Source of the DNA: an uncultured Collinsella sp.
Lineage (GTDB): Bacteria; Actinomycetota; Coriobacteriia; Coriobacteriales; Coriobacteriaceae
Direction of reading: 5' to 3'
Assembly (NCBI GenBank): GCA_902470365.1
Contig: CABRFZ010000025.1
Span: forward strand, 1-33,903
Length of the DNA: 33,903 nucleotides
Position numbers and translations under genes: made by a program. Numbering within the stretch: position 1 is the stretch's first letter; every line of letters starts with the position of its first letter. Below, piece after piece: positions 21,634 through 31,217 of the stretch. The notes under the pieces are model-generated. The model saw nothing but the letters and a program-made list of their open reading frames with translations, had not been told where the DNA came from and did not search any database.

Positions 21634-22099
21634 CCGCTATCAGGACAAGGTGCTCGAGACCTACGCGCGCTCCCTTCTGGAAGCCGCTAAGGCCGAGGAC
21701 CATGTGTTTGAGGACCTCGAGATGATCGAGCGCCTGGCTTCTGCCAGCCCCGAGATCATCGCCGTGCTCGACACCATGTCCAAGCGCGACCAGCTCGACC
21801 TTCTTCCCAAGGTGGCAGCTGCCTTTAAGTATGTTGCCGAGGAAGACGAGGATGTAGTGGGCGTGACCGTCACCACGGCGATCCCGCTCGACGACGAGCT
21901 GCGTCAAACCATCACTAAGAAATGCGAGCAGGACTTCGGCCGCAAGGTATTCCTTATCGAGCAGGTCGACCCGTCTATCGTGGGCGGCCTGGTGCTCGAG
22001 GCCCGCGGCGAGCGTCGTGACATTTCCGTCAAGACGCAGCTGCGCATCGCGCAGGAGACCCTCGCAAACTCTGCTAATTCGTACGGAGGTGAAGCCTAA
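21623..22099 (+). CDS. atpH: F1Fo ATP synthase subunit delta
   Basis: A 158-residue stator subunit joining b to the alpha/beta hexamer. The C-terminal half (VTTAIPLDDELRQTITKK, VDPSIVGGLVLEARGERRDIS, LRIAQETL) is standard. The N-terminal helical domain is about 20 residues shorter than in typical 177-residue delta proteins, as the spacing between YARSLLEAAK and FKYV shows. ATG is inside the end of atpF and the stop overlaps the atpA start by one base, so the chain b-delta-alpha is translationally coupled. Separate b and delta genes distinguish it from the fused b-delta gene of mycobacteria. Confidence 0.95.
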   Translation: MPTSRYQDKVLETYARSLLEAAKAEDHVFEDLEMIERLASASPEIIAVLDTMSKRDQLDLLPKVAAAFKYVAEEDEDVVGVTVTTAIPLDDELRQTITKKCEQDFGRKVFLIEQVDPSIVGGLVLEARGERRDISVKTQLRIAQETLANSANSYGGEA

Positions 22100-23697
22100 T
22101 GTCCGAAACCCTCAATGCCCAGGATATCGCCAAGAAACTGCAGGAGCAGCTCACGAGCCTCTCCGCGACGGTCGATACGCATGAGGTTTCAACGGTCGAC
22201 GAGGTAGGCGACGGCATCGCGCGCGTCTCCGGCCTCAAGAGCGCCATGGCAGGCGAGCTTCTGGAGTTCAAGAGCTCCGATACCGGTGAGACCGTCTTCG
22301 GCCTTGCCCAGAACCTTGACCGTGACGAGGTCGGCGCCGTTCTGTTCGGTGCCGTCGACTCCATCAAGGAAGGCGACGAGTGCCGCACCACTGGCCGCGT
22401 TATGGATATCCCCGTGAGCCGTGCCATGCTCGGCCGCGTCGTCAATCCGCTCGGCCAGCCCATCGACGGCCTGGGCGACATCGTCGCTACGCACCGTCGC
22501 CCCATCGAGTTCAAGGCTCCCGGCGTCATCGATCGTACCCCGGTGTGCGAGCCGGTTCAGACCGGTCTGCTCGCTATCGACTCCATGGTGCCTATCGGCC
22601 GCGGTCAGCGTGAGCTCATCATCGGCGACCGTAAGACCGGTAAGACCGCCATCGCCATCGACGCTATCCTCAATCAGCGCGGCAAGGGCATGGTCTGCAT
22701 CTATGTTGCCATCGGCCAGAAGGCCTCCACGGTTGCCAACATCCGCGAGACCCTCGCTCAGCACGGTGCGCTCGACTACACCATCATCGTTTCGGCCACT
22801 GCTGCCGATTCCGCCCCTATGCAGTACATCGCGCCTATGGCCGGTGCCGCTATCGGCGAGTTCTTTATGTACAACGGCGAGGACGGCAAGCCCGCCAGCG
22901 AGACCAACCCCGGCGGCCACGTGCTCGTCATCTACGACGACCTGTCCAAGCAGGCTGTGGCCTACCGTCAGATGTCGCTGACGCTGCATCGTCCGCCCGG
23001 ACGCGAGGCCTATCCTGGCGACATCTTCTACCTGCACTCTCGTCTGCTCGAGCGTGCCGTCAAGATGTCCAAGAAGAACGGTTACGGCTCCATGACGGCT
23101 CTGCCGATCATCGAGACTCAGGACGGCGACGTCTCGGCCTACATTCCGACCAACGTCATTTCCATTACCGATGGTCAGATCTACCTGCAGTCCGAGCTCT
23201 TCTTCCAGGGCCAGCGCCCGGCAGTCGACGTGGGCATTTCCGTGTCCCGCGTCGGTGGCGACGCGCAGACCAAGGCTATGAAGCAGGTCGCCGGCAACCT
23301 CCGTCTGGACCTCGCTTCGTACCAGGAGCTCGCCGGCTTTACGCAGTTCGGCTCCGACCTCGACGAGGCTACTCAGAAGCAGCTGACCCATGGTGCCCGC
23401 ATGACCGAGCTCCTGAAGCAGCCGCGTTACAAGCCGTTTGAGGTTGGCGAGCAGATCGTTACGCTGTTCGCTGGCAACGAGGGCTTCCTGGATGACCTGG
23501 AGATCGCCGACGTGCTGCCTTTCCGTGCCGAGCTCATCGAGTACATGGACAATGGCTTTGGCTCGCTGCTCGACAAGGTTCGCGCCAAGAAGATCGATGA
23601 TGACACCAAGGCTGAGCTCTTGCGCGTCATCGGCGACTTCAAGCAGCAGTTCATGGCCAAGCACCATTCGGATGTTTCTGGATCAGAGGAGAACTAA
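22099..23697 (+). CDS. atpA: F1Fo ATP synthase subunit alpha
   Basis: A 532-residue regulatory nucleotide-binding subunit of F1. P-loop GDRKTGKT at residues 176-183, VCIYVAIGQKASTV, and the Arg-finger region SVSRVGGDAQTKAMKQVAG are all present. ATG overlaps the atpH TAA by one base, behind ACGGAGGTG. A short 25-30 residue C-terminal tail (DFKQQFMAKHHSDVSGSEEN) is slightly longer than usual. Nothing is missing. Confidence 0.98.
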   Translation: MSETLNAQDIAKKLQEQLTSLSATVDTHEVSTVDEVGDGIARVSGLKSAMAGELLEFKSSDTGETVFGLAQNLDRDEVGAVLFGAVDSIKEGDECRTTGRVMDIPVSRAMLGRVVNPLGQPIDGLGDIVATHRRPIEFKAPGVIDRTPVCEPVQTGLLAIDSMVPIGRGQRELIIGDRKTGKTAIAIDAILNQRGKGMVCIYVAIGQKASTVANIRETLAQHGALDYTIIVSATAADSAPMQYIAPMAGAAIGEFFMYNGEDGKPASETNPGGHVLVIYDDLSKQAVAYRQMSLTLHRPPGREAYPGDIFYLHSRLLERAVKMSKKNGYGSMTALPIIETQDGDVSAYIPTNVISITDGQIYLQSELFFQGQRPAVDVGISVSRVGGDAQTKAMKQVAGNLRLDLASYQELAGFTQFGSDLDEATQKQLTHGARMTELLKQPRYKPFEVGEQIVTLFAGNEGFLDDLEIADVLPFRAELIEYMDNGFGSLLDKVRAKKIDDDTKAELLRVIGDFKQQFMAKHHSDVSGSEEN

Positions 23698-23702
23698 GCC
23701 CC

Positions 23703-24610
23703 ATGGCCAACCTTCGCGACATTAAGAAGCGAATCTCCTCGGTTACCACGACCAAGCAGATCACGCGCACGATGGAGATGGTCTCTACGGCCAAGATCCG
23801 TCGTGCCCTCGATCGCTCCAAGCAGGCCGAGCCCTATAAGGAGGCGCTGACCGACGTCATGTTGACGGTCGCCGGCGACGCCTCCTGTTCGGGCACCGAT
23901 CCCATGCTGCAGAAGCATGAGAGCGTCAAGCATGGCCTGATTGTCGTTATTGCCTCGGACCGCGGCCTTGCCGGCGGTTTCAATACGACGGTGGAGCGCA
24001 CGGCCGAAAAGCTCGCCGCTTCTTGGGCGAACGACGGCATCGAGTGCGAGATCATCGCGTGCGGGCGTAAGCCGGCCACGTATTTCCGTGACCGCGCAAA
24101 CGTCGTCATGCACTTTGAGGGCAACTCCTCTGAGCCCGATTTTAATCAGGCCCGCATGATCTCCTCTCATATCTGCGATGCGTATCGTGCCGGTGAGCTT
24201 GACCGTGTCGAGCTTGTCTACCACCACGCCAAGAACCGCGTGGATCAGGAGCTTCGCGTCGAGCATCTGTTGCCGCTCGACCCCGAGATGATCGCTATGG
24301 CCCACGGTCCGCGTAAGAACGAGACCGACGCCCCTAAGCGCATCTCGTCCACGTTCGAGTTCGTGCCCTCTCCCGAGCATGTTCTCGGCAAGCTTGTGCC
24401 GTCTTATATCCTGACGGTCATCTACCAGGCCCTGATCGATTCGGCGGCTGCCGAGCAGGGTGCACGCCGCAAGGCCATGCACTCCGCGACGGAAAACGCC
24501 ACCGCGATCATCTCGACCCTTACCCGCACGTATAGTCGCGTGCGCCAGGCTTCGATCACGACCGAGATTAACGAGATCGTCGGCGGAGCCTCAGCATTGG
24601 AGGAACAGTA

Positions 24611-24611
<1 letters not shown>
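23703..24611 (+). CDS. atpG: F1Fo ATP synthase subunit gamma
   Basis: A 302-residue rotor shaft. The N-terminal helix ANLRDIKKRISSVTTTKQITRTMEMVSTAKIRRA and the C-terminal helix RRKAMHSATENATAIISTLTRTYSRVRQASITTEINEIVGGASAL form the coiled coil; ASDRGLAGGFN lies in the Rossmann-like middle. GGAG precedes the ATG, 5 bases after atpA. The stop overlaps the atpD start by one base. Confidence 0.97.
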
Positions 24612-26065
<1,454 letters not shown>

Positions 26066-26068
26066 GTT

Positions 26069-26461
26069 ATGCGTATCCGCATCGTGTGCCCCGTGAGCTG
26101 CGCCTATGAGGGCGACGCTGCGTTTGTGTCGATTCCGTCCACGGATGGCGAGTTTGGCGTTCTGCCTGCTCACTCCAGCGAGATCTGCACGATCGACCGC
26201 GGTTACGTTCGCGTTTCCGATAAGGCCATGGGCACTGTCGACCACACGTTTGCCGTGGCCGGCGGCTATGCCCAGGTTGCGGACGATGTCGTGACCGTTC
26301 TCGCCGAGCGCGCTTGCGATTTGGCGACCGTCGATGCCGACAAGCTTAAAGCTGATATTCAAGGTTTTGAAGAGAAGCTGGGTAATTTGTCGGAGGATGA
26401 TGCACGCCGCGCCTACCTCTATAATGAAATCGCATGGTGTAAGCTCAAGCTTGCCCAATAG
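26069..26461 (+). CDS. atpC: F1Fo ATP synthase subunit epsilon
   Basis: A 130-residue rotor subunit. The N-terminal beta-sandwich shows VSIPSTDGEFGVLPAHS and VAGGYAQVADDVVTVLAE; the C-terminal helical hairpin (DADKLKADIQGFEEKLGNLS to LKLAQ) is the part that can inhibit ATP hydrolysis. Length is normal. Last gene of the atp operon; a strong terminator follows 37 bases after the stop. Confidence 0.95.
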   Translation: MRIRIVCPVSCAYEGDAAFVSIPSTDGEFGVLPAHSSEICTIDRGYVRVSDKAMGTVDHTFAVAGGYAQVADDVVTVLAERACDLATVDADKLKADIQGFEEKLGNLSEDDARRAYLYNEIAWCKLKLAQ

Positions 26462-26497
26462 TCAAACGATTTAGCGTTCGACCATTTGCGAACACAT

Positions 26498-26536
26498 CAT
26501 GCCCGGGATGGCCCAGCCACCCCGGGCATGCTTTTT
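26498..26536 (+). terminator. Intrinsic terminator of the atp operon
   Basis: CATGCCCGGG (26498-26507) and CCCGGGCATG (26521-26530), a perfect 10-bp GC-rich stem, extended inside by TGGC-CCA-GCCA, then C and TTTTT (26532-26536). The ribosome site of murA (GAAAGGG) starts 1 base after the T-tract, so murA needs either read-through or a promoter inside this region. Confidence 0.93.
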
Positions 26537-26549
26537 GAAAGGGTAGACC

Positions 26550-27833
26550 TTGGATATTATCCGCGTTGAGGGTGGCCACGCCATCGGAGGCTCCGTGCCC
26601 GTTTCGGGCGCCAAGAACTCCGCGCTCAAACTCATGGCGGCAACGCTTCTGGCGCCGGGCAAGACGACGCTGCAGAACGTGCCCGATATTTCCGATGTCC
26701 ACGTGATGGGCAAGGTGCTCAAAGGCATGGGCGCTACGATCGATGTTCTCGACGAGCACACGCTCGAGATTGATACCTCTCAGGTCGATTCATGGGAGGC
26801 CCCCTACGAGCTCGTTGCCAAGATGCGCGCTTCCACCGCCGTCATGGGACCCCTGCTGGGCCGCTTCCATCGCGCCAAAATTGCCATGCCGGGCGGCTGC
26901 AACCTGGGTGCTCGCAAGATCGATATGCACATTCTTGGTCTTGAGGCCCTGGGCGTTGAGTTCGATACCGCCCACGGTTACATCAACGCTAATGCGCCCC
27001 AAGGTCTGCGCGGTACCACCGTCACGCTCGAGTTCGCCAGCGTCGGTGCGACCGAGAACCTCATCATGGCCTCTGTGCGCGCACAGGGCACCACGGTTAT
27101 CGACAATGCCGCCCGCGAGCCCGAGATCGTCGATCTCGCCAACATGCTCAACGAGATGGGCGCTAAGATTGTCGGCGCCGGTACGCCCGTCGTGACTATC
27201 GAAGGCGTGGAAGAGCTCCATCCCGTTACCCATCGCGTGGTGGGCGACCGCATCGAGGCCGGTACCTTTATCGTTGCCGGTGCGTTGATGGCCGACGATC
27301 GCGGTGTCGATGTCACGGGCTTTTGCCCCATTCACTTGGGCATGGTGCTCAAGAAGATGGAGCTCATGGGTATCGACTGCGAGCGCGTCGAGGATGGCGT
27401 CCATGTAAACCGTGCCGAGCGTATCAAGCCGGTCGACATCCAGACGCTTCCGTTCCCCGGTTTCCCGACCGACATGCAGGCGCAGATTATGGTGCTCTCC
27501 GCCCTTGCCGACGGCAGTTCCGTTATTACCGAGAACATCTTCGAGAATCGCTTTATGTTTGCCTCTGAGCTGGTGCGCATGGGTGCCGACATTCGTATCG
27601 AGAGCCATCATGCCATGATTCATGGCGTCAAGGGCTTCTCGGGTGCACAGGTTACCTCGCCCGATCTGCGTGGCGGAGCGGCCCTCGTCGTAGCGGGCTT
27701 GATCGCCGACGGGACGACCGAGGTTTCGGCCATTCATCACATCAAGCGCGGCTACGAGCAGTTTGTCGAAAAGCTGCAGGCGCTCGGCGCGCATGTCGAG
27801 CATGCTACCGTCCCCGATCCCGTCATCTACTAA
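26550..27833 (+). CDS. murA: UDP-N-acetylglucosamine 1-carboxyvinyltransferase
   Basis: A 427-residue enzyme making UDP-GlcNAc-enolpyruvate, the first committed step of peptidoglycan synthesis. Substrate-binding GAKNSALKLMAATLL (residues 20-34), the active-site loop MPGGCNLGARKID with Cys117 (equivalent to E. coli Cys115, so fosfomycin sensitivity is expected), and PGFPTDMQAQ near the C-terminus are seen. The start is TTG at 26550 with GAAAGGG at 6 bases and homology from the first residue. A transcript covering the LCP gene 12 bases downstream is likely. Confidence 0.96.
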   Translation: MDIIRVEGGHAIGGSVPVSGAKNSALKLMAATLLAPGKTTLQNVPDISDVHVMGKVLKGMGATIDVLDEHTLEIDTSQVDSWEAPYELVAKMRASTAVMGPLLGRFHRAKIAMPGGCNLGARKIDMHILGLEALGVEFDTAHGYINANAPQGLRGTTVTLEFASVGATENLIMASVRAQGTTVIDNAAREPEIVDLANMLNEMGAKIVGAGTPVVTIEGVEELHPVTHRVVGDRIEAGTFIVAGALMADDRGVDVTGFCPIHLGMVLKKMELMGIDCERVEDGVHVNRAERIKPVDIQTLPFPGFPTDMQAQIMVLSALADGSSVITENIFENRFMFASELVRMGADIRIESHHAMIHGVKGFSGAQVTSPDLRGGAALVVAGLIADGTTEVSAIHHIKRGYEQFVEKLQALGAHVEHATVPDPVIY

Positions 27834-27845
27834 TACAGGTTGCCT

Positions 27846-29081
27846 ATGTTTAATAAAAAGCCCCTCGCGGATACCACCACCCGAAGACCCTCAACTGGTG
27901 CGCAGGCCAAGATCTACAGTCGCGATAACGTGGCTCGCTATTCCGAGCGCGCTCGTCAACGTCGTCGTAGCCACACGATTCGTCACGTCGCGCTCATTGT
28001 CGTGCTTGGCGTGCTGCTGAGTGCCACTACCGCTGCCGGCCTGTGGTTTGCCACCATTATGGGCAAGCTCGGCGATTCTAATGTTATTACCGACAATCTG
28101 CGTCGGGTTCTGGTTGACACCGATGAGGCAAAGGATCCGTTCTACGTGCTGCTTCTTGGCACCGACGGCCGTCCGGGCGAGGATACGTATCGTGCCGACT
28201 CGATTATCCTGGCACGCATCGACCCCACGCAAAAACAGGCGACGCTCATTTCCGTTCCGCGCGACACCAAGGTCGAGTACAAGGGCGAGACCATGAAGAT
28301 CAACGCCTGCCATACCGTTGGCGGCGCCGAGGCCATGGTCGAGGCGGTCAACGAGCTGTGCGGTGTTCAGATTTCCCACTATGCCGAGGTCAGCTTCGAC
28401 GGTATGCAGGCGCTGATTGATTCGGTTGGCGGTATCGACATTAACGCAACCGATGATGTTGACGACCCCGAGCACCTGGATATTAAGATTACCGCTGGCC
28501 AGCAGCATATGGACGGTGCCACCGCCCTTACCTATGCCCGCTGCCGCTACACCTATGCCGACGGCGATTACACGCGCATGCGCCACCAGCGTCAGGTGCT
28601 TGGCGCCCTTGCCAACCAGATTCTCAATAACTTCGATGCCACGAAGATCTTTGGCCTGGTTAATTCGCTGTCCGATATGCTCGTAACCGATATGAGCGTT
28701 CAGGATATCGTGGCTACGGTCAACGCCATGCGCGGTATGGATGTCGACGGTATCTACTCGGCCAACCTGCCCTCGTACGCCGACGACAGCACCATGATCG
28801 ACGGTGTGAGCTACGTCTTTGTCTACGAGGACGAGCTCAAGGAAATGATGGAGCGCGTCGATGCCGGCAAGGATCCCAAGGGTCCCAACACCATGGGTCT
28901 TTCCGACGGTTCCAGCTCTACAATCGGCGACCTGAACAACAACACGTCTGACGACTACGCAAACGGTACCGCAACCTCATCGGTCAGCTCTGACGATTCC
29001 GATGACTCAAGCGATTCGAGCGATTCGGACTACTACGAAGAGCCGACCGGCGACGGCAACGGCTACGAAGCCAATTATTAG
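27846..29081 (+). CDS. LytR-CpsA-Psr (LCP) family cell-wall ligase
   Basis: A 411-residue membrane-anchored enzyme; LCP proteins transfer undecaprenyl-linked teichoic acid or polysaccharide to peptidoglycan. A basic N-terminus (RYSERARQRRRSH) precedes one TM helix (about 46-70). The extracellular LCP domain has LLLGTDGRPGEDTYRADSIILARI, LISVPRDTKVEY, MKINACHTVGG and YARCRYTYADGDYTRMRHQRQV, with the conserved Asp/Arg set. The C-terminus is a Ser/Asp-rich, probably disordered tail (DDSDDSSDSSDSDYY). The ATG at 27846 is preferred over an in-frame TTG two codons earlier. With murA it forms a cell-wall pair. The stop is TAG, followed 2 bases later by family A. Confidence 0.92.
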   Translation: MFNKKPLADTTTRRPSTGAQAKIYSRDNVARYSERARQRRRSHTIRHVALIVVLGVLLSATTAAGLWFATIMGKLGDSNVITDNLRRVLVDTDEAKDPFYVLLLGTDGRPGEDTYRADSIILARIDPTQKQATLISVPRDTKVEYKGETMKINACHTVGGAEAMVEAVNELCGVQISHYAEVSFDGMQALIDSVGGIDINATDDVDDPEHLDIKITAGQQHMDGATALTYARCRYTYADGDYTRMRHQRQVLGALANQILNNFDATKIFGLVNSLSDMLVTDMSVQDIVATVNAMRGMDVDGIYSANLPSYADDSTMIDGVSYVFVYEDELKEMMERVDAGKDPKGPNTMGLSDGSSSTIGDLNNNTSDDYANGTATSSVSSDDSDDSSDSSDSDYYEEPTGDGNGYEANY

Positions 29082-29082
29082 G

Positions 29083-29235
29083 GTTACGCGGTTTTACCAA
29101 ACCGCGTAACCGCTTGACGCTGCAAACCCGCCAGAGCGGCAATCTGCCTTTCAACTTCGGCGGCATGATCAAAAGATCAATGCCGCCTTGTTTCAAGGCA
29201 CCTTGCTCGCTCTGGCGGGTTTTCGCTGTCCGCGC
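29083..29235 (+). repeat. Family A structured repeat, copy 5 (best preserved)
   Basis: P1: GTTACGCGGTTT (29083-29094), TACC, AAACCGCGTAAC (29099-29110). P2: AAACCCGCCAGAGCG (29124-29138) with CGCTCTGGCGGGTTT (29208-29222), 15 bp perfect. P3: TGCCTT (29145-29150) with AAGGCA (29195-29200). P4: GGCGGCATGATC (29159-29170), loop AAAA, GATC, bulged A, ATGCCGCC (29175-29187). It follows the LCP stop and precedes family F. The gap 29082-29416 holds only A, F and the pepT terminator. Confidence 0.88.
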
Positions 29236-29260
29236 CAAAACATCGGCGTTGCCGGAACAC

Positions 29261-29310
29261 TTGGCACTTGGGGACGTTCCTTATGTGCCGGCAGTTTGGG
29301 ACACTCCTTG
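29261..29310 (+). repeat. Family F repeat, copy 2
   Basis: TTGGCACTTGGGGACGTTCC, TTATGTGCCGGCAGTTTGGG, ACACTCCTTG. Matches copy 1 at 13639 closely. GGCAC (29263-29267) can pair with GTGCC (29285-29289). It stands between family A copy 5 and the pepT terminator, without a family B element. Confidence 0.75.
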
Positions 29311-29351
29311 CGTTAAGAGGCTGGCGTGCGTCAACCTGTTCTCGTTGCAGC

Positions 29352-29390
29352 AAAAAAATCGCCCCGTTCTCGGTTGAGGACGGGGCGATT
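29352..29390 (-). terminator. Intrinsic terminator of pepT
   Basis: The stem pairs AATCGCCCCGTTCTC (29357-29371) with GAGGACGGGGCGATT (29376-29390), 15 bp with one G-U, loop GGTT. Read on the minus strand, seven T follow (complement of 29352-29358), a textbook Rho-independent terminator 27 bases after the pepT stop. Confidence 0.93.
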
Positions 29391-29416
29391 CGTCTTTTGG
29401 GCTTATGCAGCCAGGC

Positions 29417-30664
29417 TTATGCAAAGCGGGCGACGAGCTCCTGCAGGACGTCGGTCATCTTGACGAGCGAACTGACCGGGACGAACTCGTTGACGCCGTG
29501 GTAGCAATAGCCGCCGGTGGAAAGGTTGGGGCAGGGCAGACCGCGGAACGACAGCTGGGCGCCGTCGGTGCCGCCACGAATTGGCAGCACTTGGGGCTCA
29601 ACGCCGCAGGCAAGGTAGGCTTCCTTGGCAACATCAATAAGCTCGGGATAGTCACGAACGATCTCGGCCATATTTCGATACTGCTGCTTAATCTCGACCG
29701 TCACGCGCTCCTCACCCAGACGCTGGTTGAGCATCGAGGCAGCGGCATCAACAAGGTCGAGTTTCTGCTGGAACTTGGCGGCGTCATGGTCGCGGACGAT
29801 ATAGCGCGCTGTGGCGTGATCGACGGTCGCAGATACACCCTCAAGGTGATAAAAGCCCTCGTAGCCTTCCGTATACTCCGGGCGCTGCACGTAGGGGAGC
29901 AACGCGTTGAAGTCACAGAACAGATTGCCTGCGTTGACCATACGGCCCTTAGCGTCGCCCGGGTGGATGGACTGGCCCTCAAAGCGGACGGTCGCCTCGG
30001 CGGCGTTAAAGCACTCCCACTCCAGCTCGCCGATGGGGCCGCCGTCGACCGTGTAGGCGTACTTGCAGCCAAAGGTATCGATATCCAACAGCTCGGCTCC
30101 GTGGCCGATCTCCTCGTCAGGGCAGAAGCAAATGCCGAGTGCGGGATGGGGCAGAGAAGGGTCCTGAGCGATACGCGCGACAAGCGACATGATCTCGGCG
30201 ACGCCTGCCTTGTCGTCCGCGCCCAGCAGCGTGGTGCCATCGCTGCAGACCAGGTCCTCACCCGCGAGGTCATTCAGGGCGGGAAGCTTGGCGGTACTCA
30301 TGGCAACGGGCTTACCGTCAACCGTGCCGCAGACCAGGTCGCCGCCTTCGTAGTGTACGATGTGCGGCTTCACGCCGGCGCCCGGTGCAACTTCGGTGGT
30401 GTCGAGATGGGCGATCAGGCCCAGGGCGGGCTTGTCCTCAGCGCCCGCACTTGCGGGGATATGCGCGCAGACATAGGCGTGCTCGGTCACGTGGGCATCT
30501 TCCGCACCAAGCTCGCGCAGCTCTTCAGCCAGCACGTTGGCAAGGTCAAACTGAACGGCGCTCGAGGGTACCTGGTCGCAGTTTGCATCCTCGGACTGCG
30601 TGTTGATCTGGACGTAGCGCAAAAAGCGTTCGAGGACATCGGGGCTCGTGGTGGTGTTTTCCAT
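29417..30664 (-). CDS. pepT: Peptidase T (tripeptide aminopeptidase)
   Basis: A 415-residue M20B zinc peptidase releasing N-terminal residues from tripeptides in the cytoplasm. Metal ligands are seen in LIAHLDTTE (His86, Asp88), TLLGADDKAGVAEI, CFCPDEEIGHG, and a late GGYCYHGVNEFVPV His. SIHPGDAKGRMVNA belongs to the lid domain. The start at 30664 is supported by GGAG 9 bases upstream and family length (about 408); the longer frame to 30760 would run through the regulatory palindrome. It has its own terminator and is divergent from the DtxR-like regulator. Confidence 0.95.
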   Translation of the reverse strand: MENTTTSPDVLERFLRYVQINTQSEDANCDQVPSSAVQFDLANVLAEELRELGAEDAHVTEHAYVCAHIPASAGAEDKPALGLIAHLDTTEVAPGAGVKPHIVHYEGGDLVCGTVDGKPVAMSTAKLPALNDLAGEDLVCSDGTTLLGADDKAGVAEIMSLVARIAQDPSLPHPALGICFCPDEEIGHGAELLDIDTFGCKYAYTVDGGPIGELEWECFNAAEATVRFEGQSIHPGDAKGRMVNAGNLFCDFNALLPYVQRPEYTEGYEGFYHLEGVSATVDHATARYIVRDHDAAKFQQKLDLVDAAASMLNQRLGEERVTVEIKQQYRNMAEIVRDYPELIDVAKEAYLACGVEPQVLPIRGGTDGAQLSFRGLPCPNLSTGGYCYHGVNEFVPVSSLVKMTDVLQELVARFA

Positions 30665-30702
30665 AAAGACCGCTCCAATCTTGGTCGTCGTGTGCAACAA
30701 GA

Positions 30703-30753
30703 ACTCTAGCACGGTATGCCACGGCATACCACGACGCTTGGATGGGGTAGAAT
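30703..30753. promoter_or_regulatory. Divergent pepT / dtxR-like promoters sharing a palindromic operator
   Basis: An 18-bp palindrome, GGTATGCC-AC-GGCATACC, lies at 30713-30730. On the minus strand an extended -10 (TGC then TAGAGT, 30703-30712) abuts it, directed at pepT. On the plus strand a -10 TAGAAT lies at 30748-30753, placing the palindrome over its -35 region, directed at the regulator gene. One bound protein could therefore control both directions; the DtxR-like product is the obvious candidate, though not shown. Confidence 0.65.
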
Positions 30754-30784
30754 CAGCCATTGAATGCAGAAGGGACGGAAGATC

Positions 30785-31207
30785 ATGGATACGACAAATA
30801 GCTCGCGCGAACTACATCTGACGGTGGCGAACGAAGACTACTTGGAGTGCATGGTTCGCATTGAAAGCGAAGAGGGGGAAACCAACGGCGTGCGATCGGT
30901 CGACATCGCGCAGCGCCTTGGCGTCTCCAAGGCATCGGTCAATAAAGCGGTTTCGGCGCTCAAGGCATCCGAACTTGTCGAGCAATCGCACTACGGCAAG
31001 GTAGTCCTGACCGATCGCGGCCGCGAGGTTGGCACGGCTATCTGGTACCGTCATCGCCTCATCCGCACGTTTTTGGTTCAGGAGCTCGGTGTCGAATTTG
31101 AGCGAGCCGATTCCGAGGCCTGCATGATGGAGCATGCGCTTTCCGAGGACACGATGAACCGCTGGCTCGCCTATCTCGAAAAGCAGGGAATCAGCGTCGA
31201 GGAATAG
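30785..31207 (+). CDS. DtxR/MntR-family metal-dependent transcriptional regulator
   Basis: A 140-residue repressor-like protein. Residues about 14-70 form a winged helix (NEDYLECMVRIE, VRSVDIAQRLGVSKASVNKAVSALKASELVEQSHYGKVVLTDRG). The dimer and metal domain follows: YRHRLIRTFLVQELGVEF and ACMMEHALSED, with His and Glu at the MntR-type ligand places, together with D/E of EDYLE. There is no C-terminal SH3-like domain, as in MntR. ATG 30785 follows GGAAG closely. It heads a three-gene plus-strand set and lies beside a palindromic operator. Manganese or iron sensing is inferred; nothing nearby is a metal transporter. Confidence 0.9.
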   Translation: MDTTNSSRELHLTVANEDYLECMVRIESEEGETNGVRSVDIAQRLGVSKASVNKAVSALKASELVEQSHYGKVVLTDRGREVGTAIWYRHRLIRTFLVQELGVEFERADSEACMMEHALSEDTMNRWLAYLEKQGISVEE

Positions 31208-31217
31208 CGGGATATAT

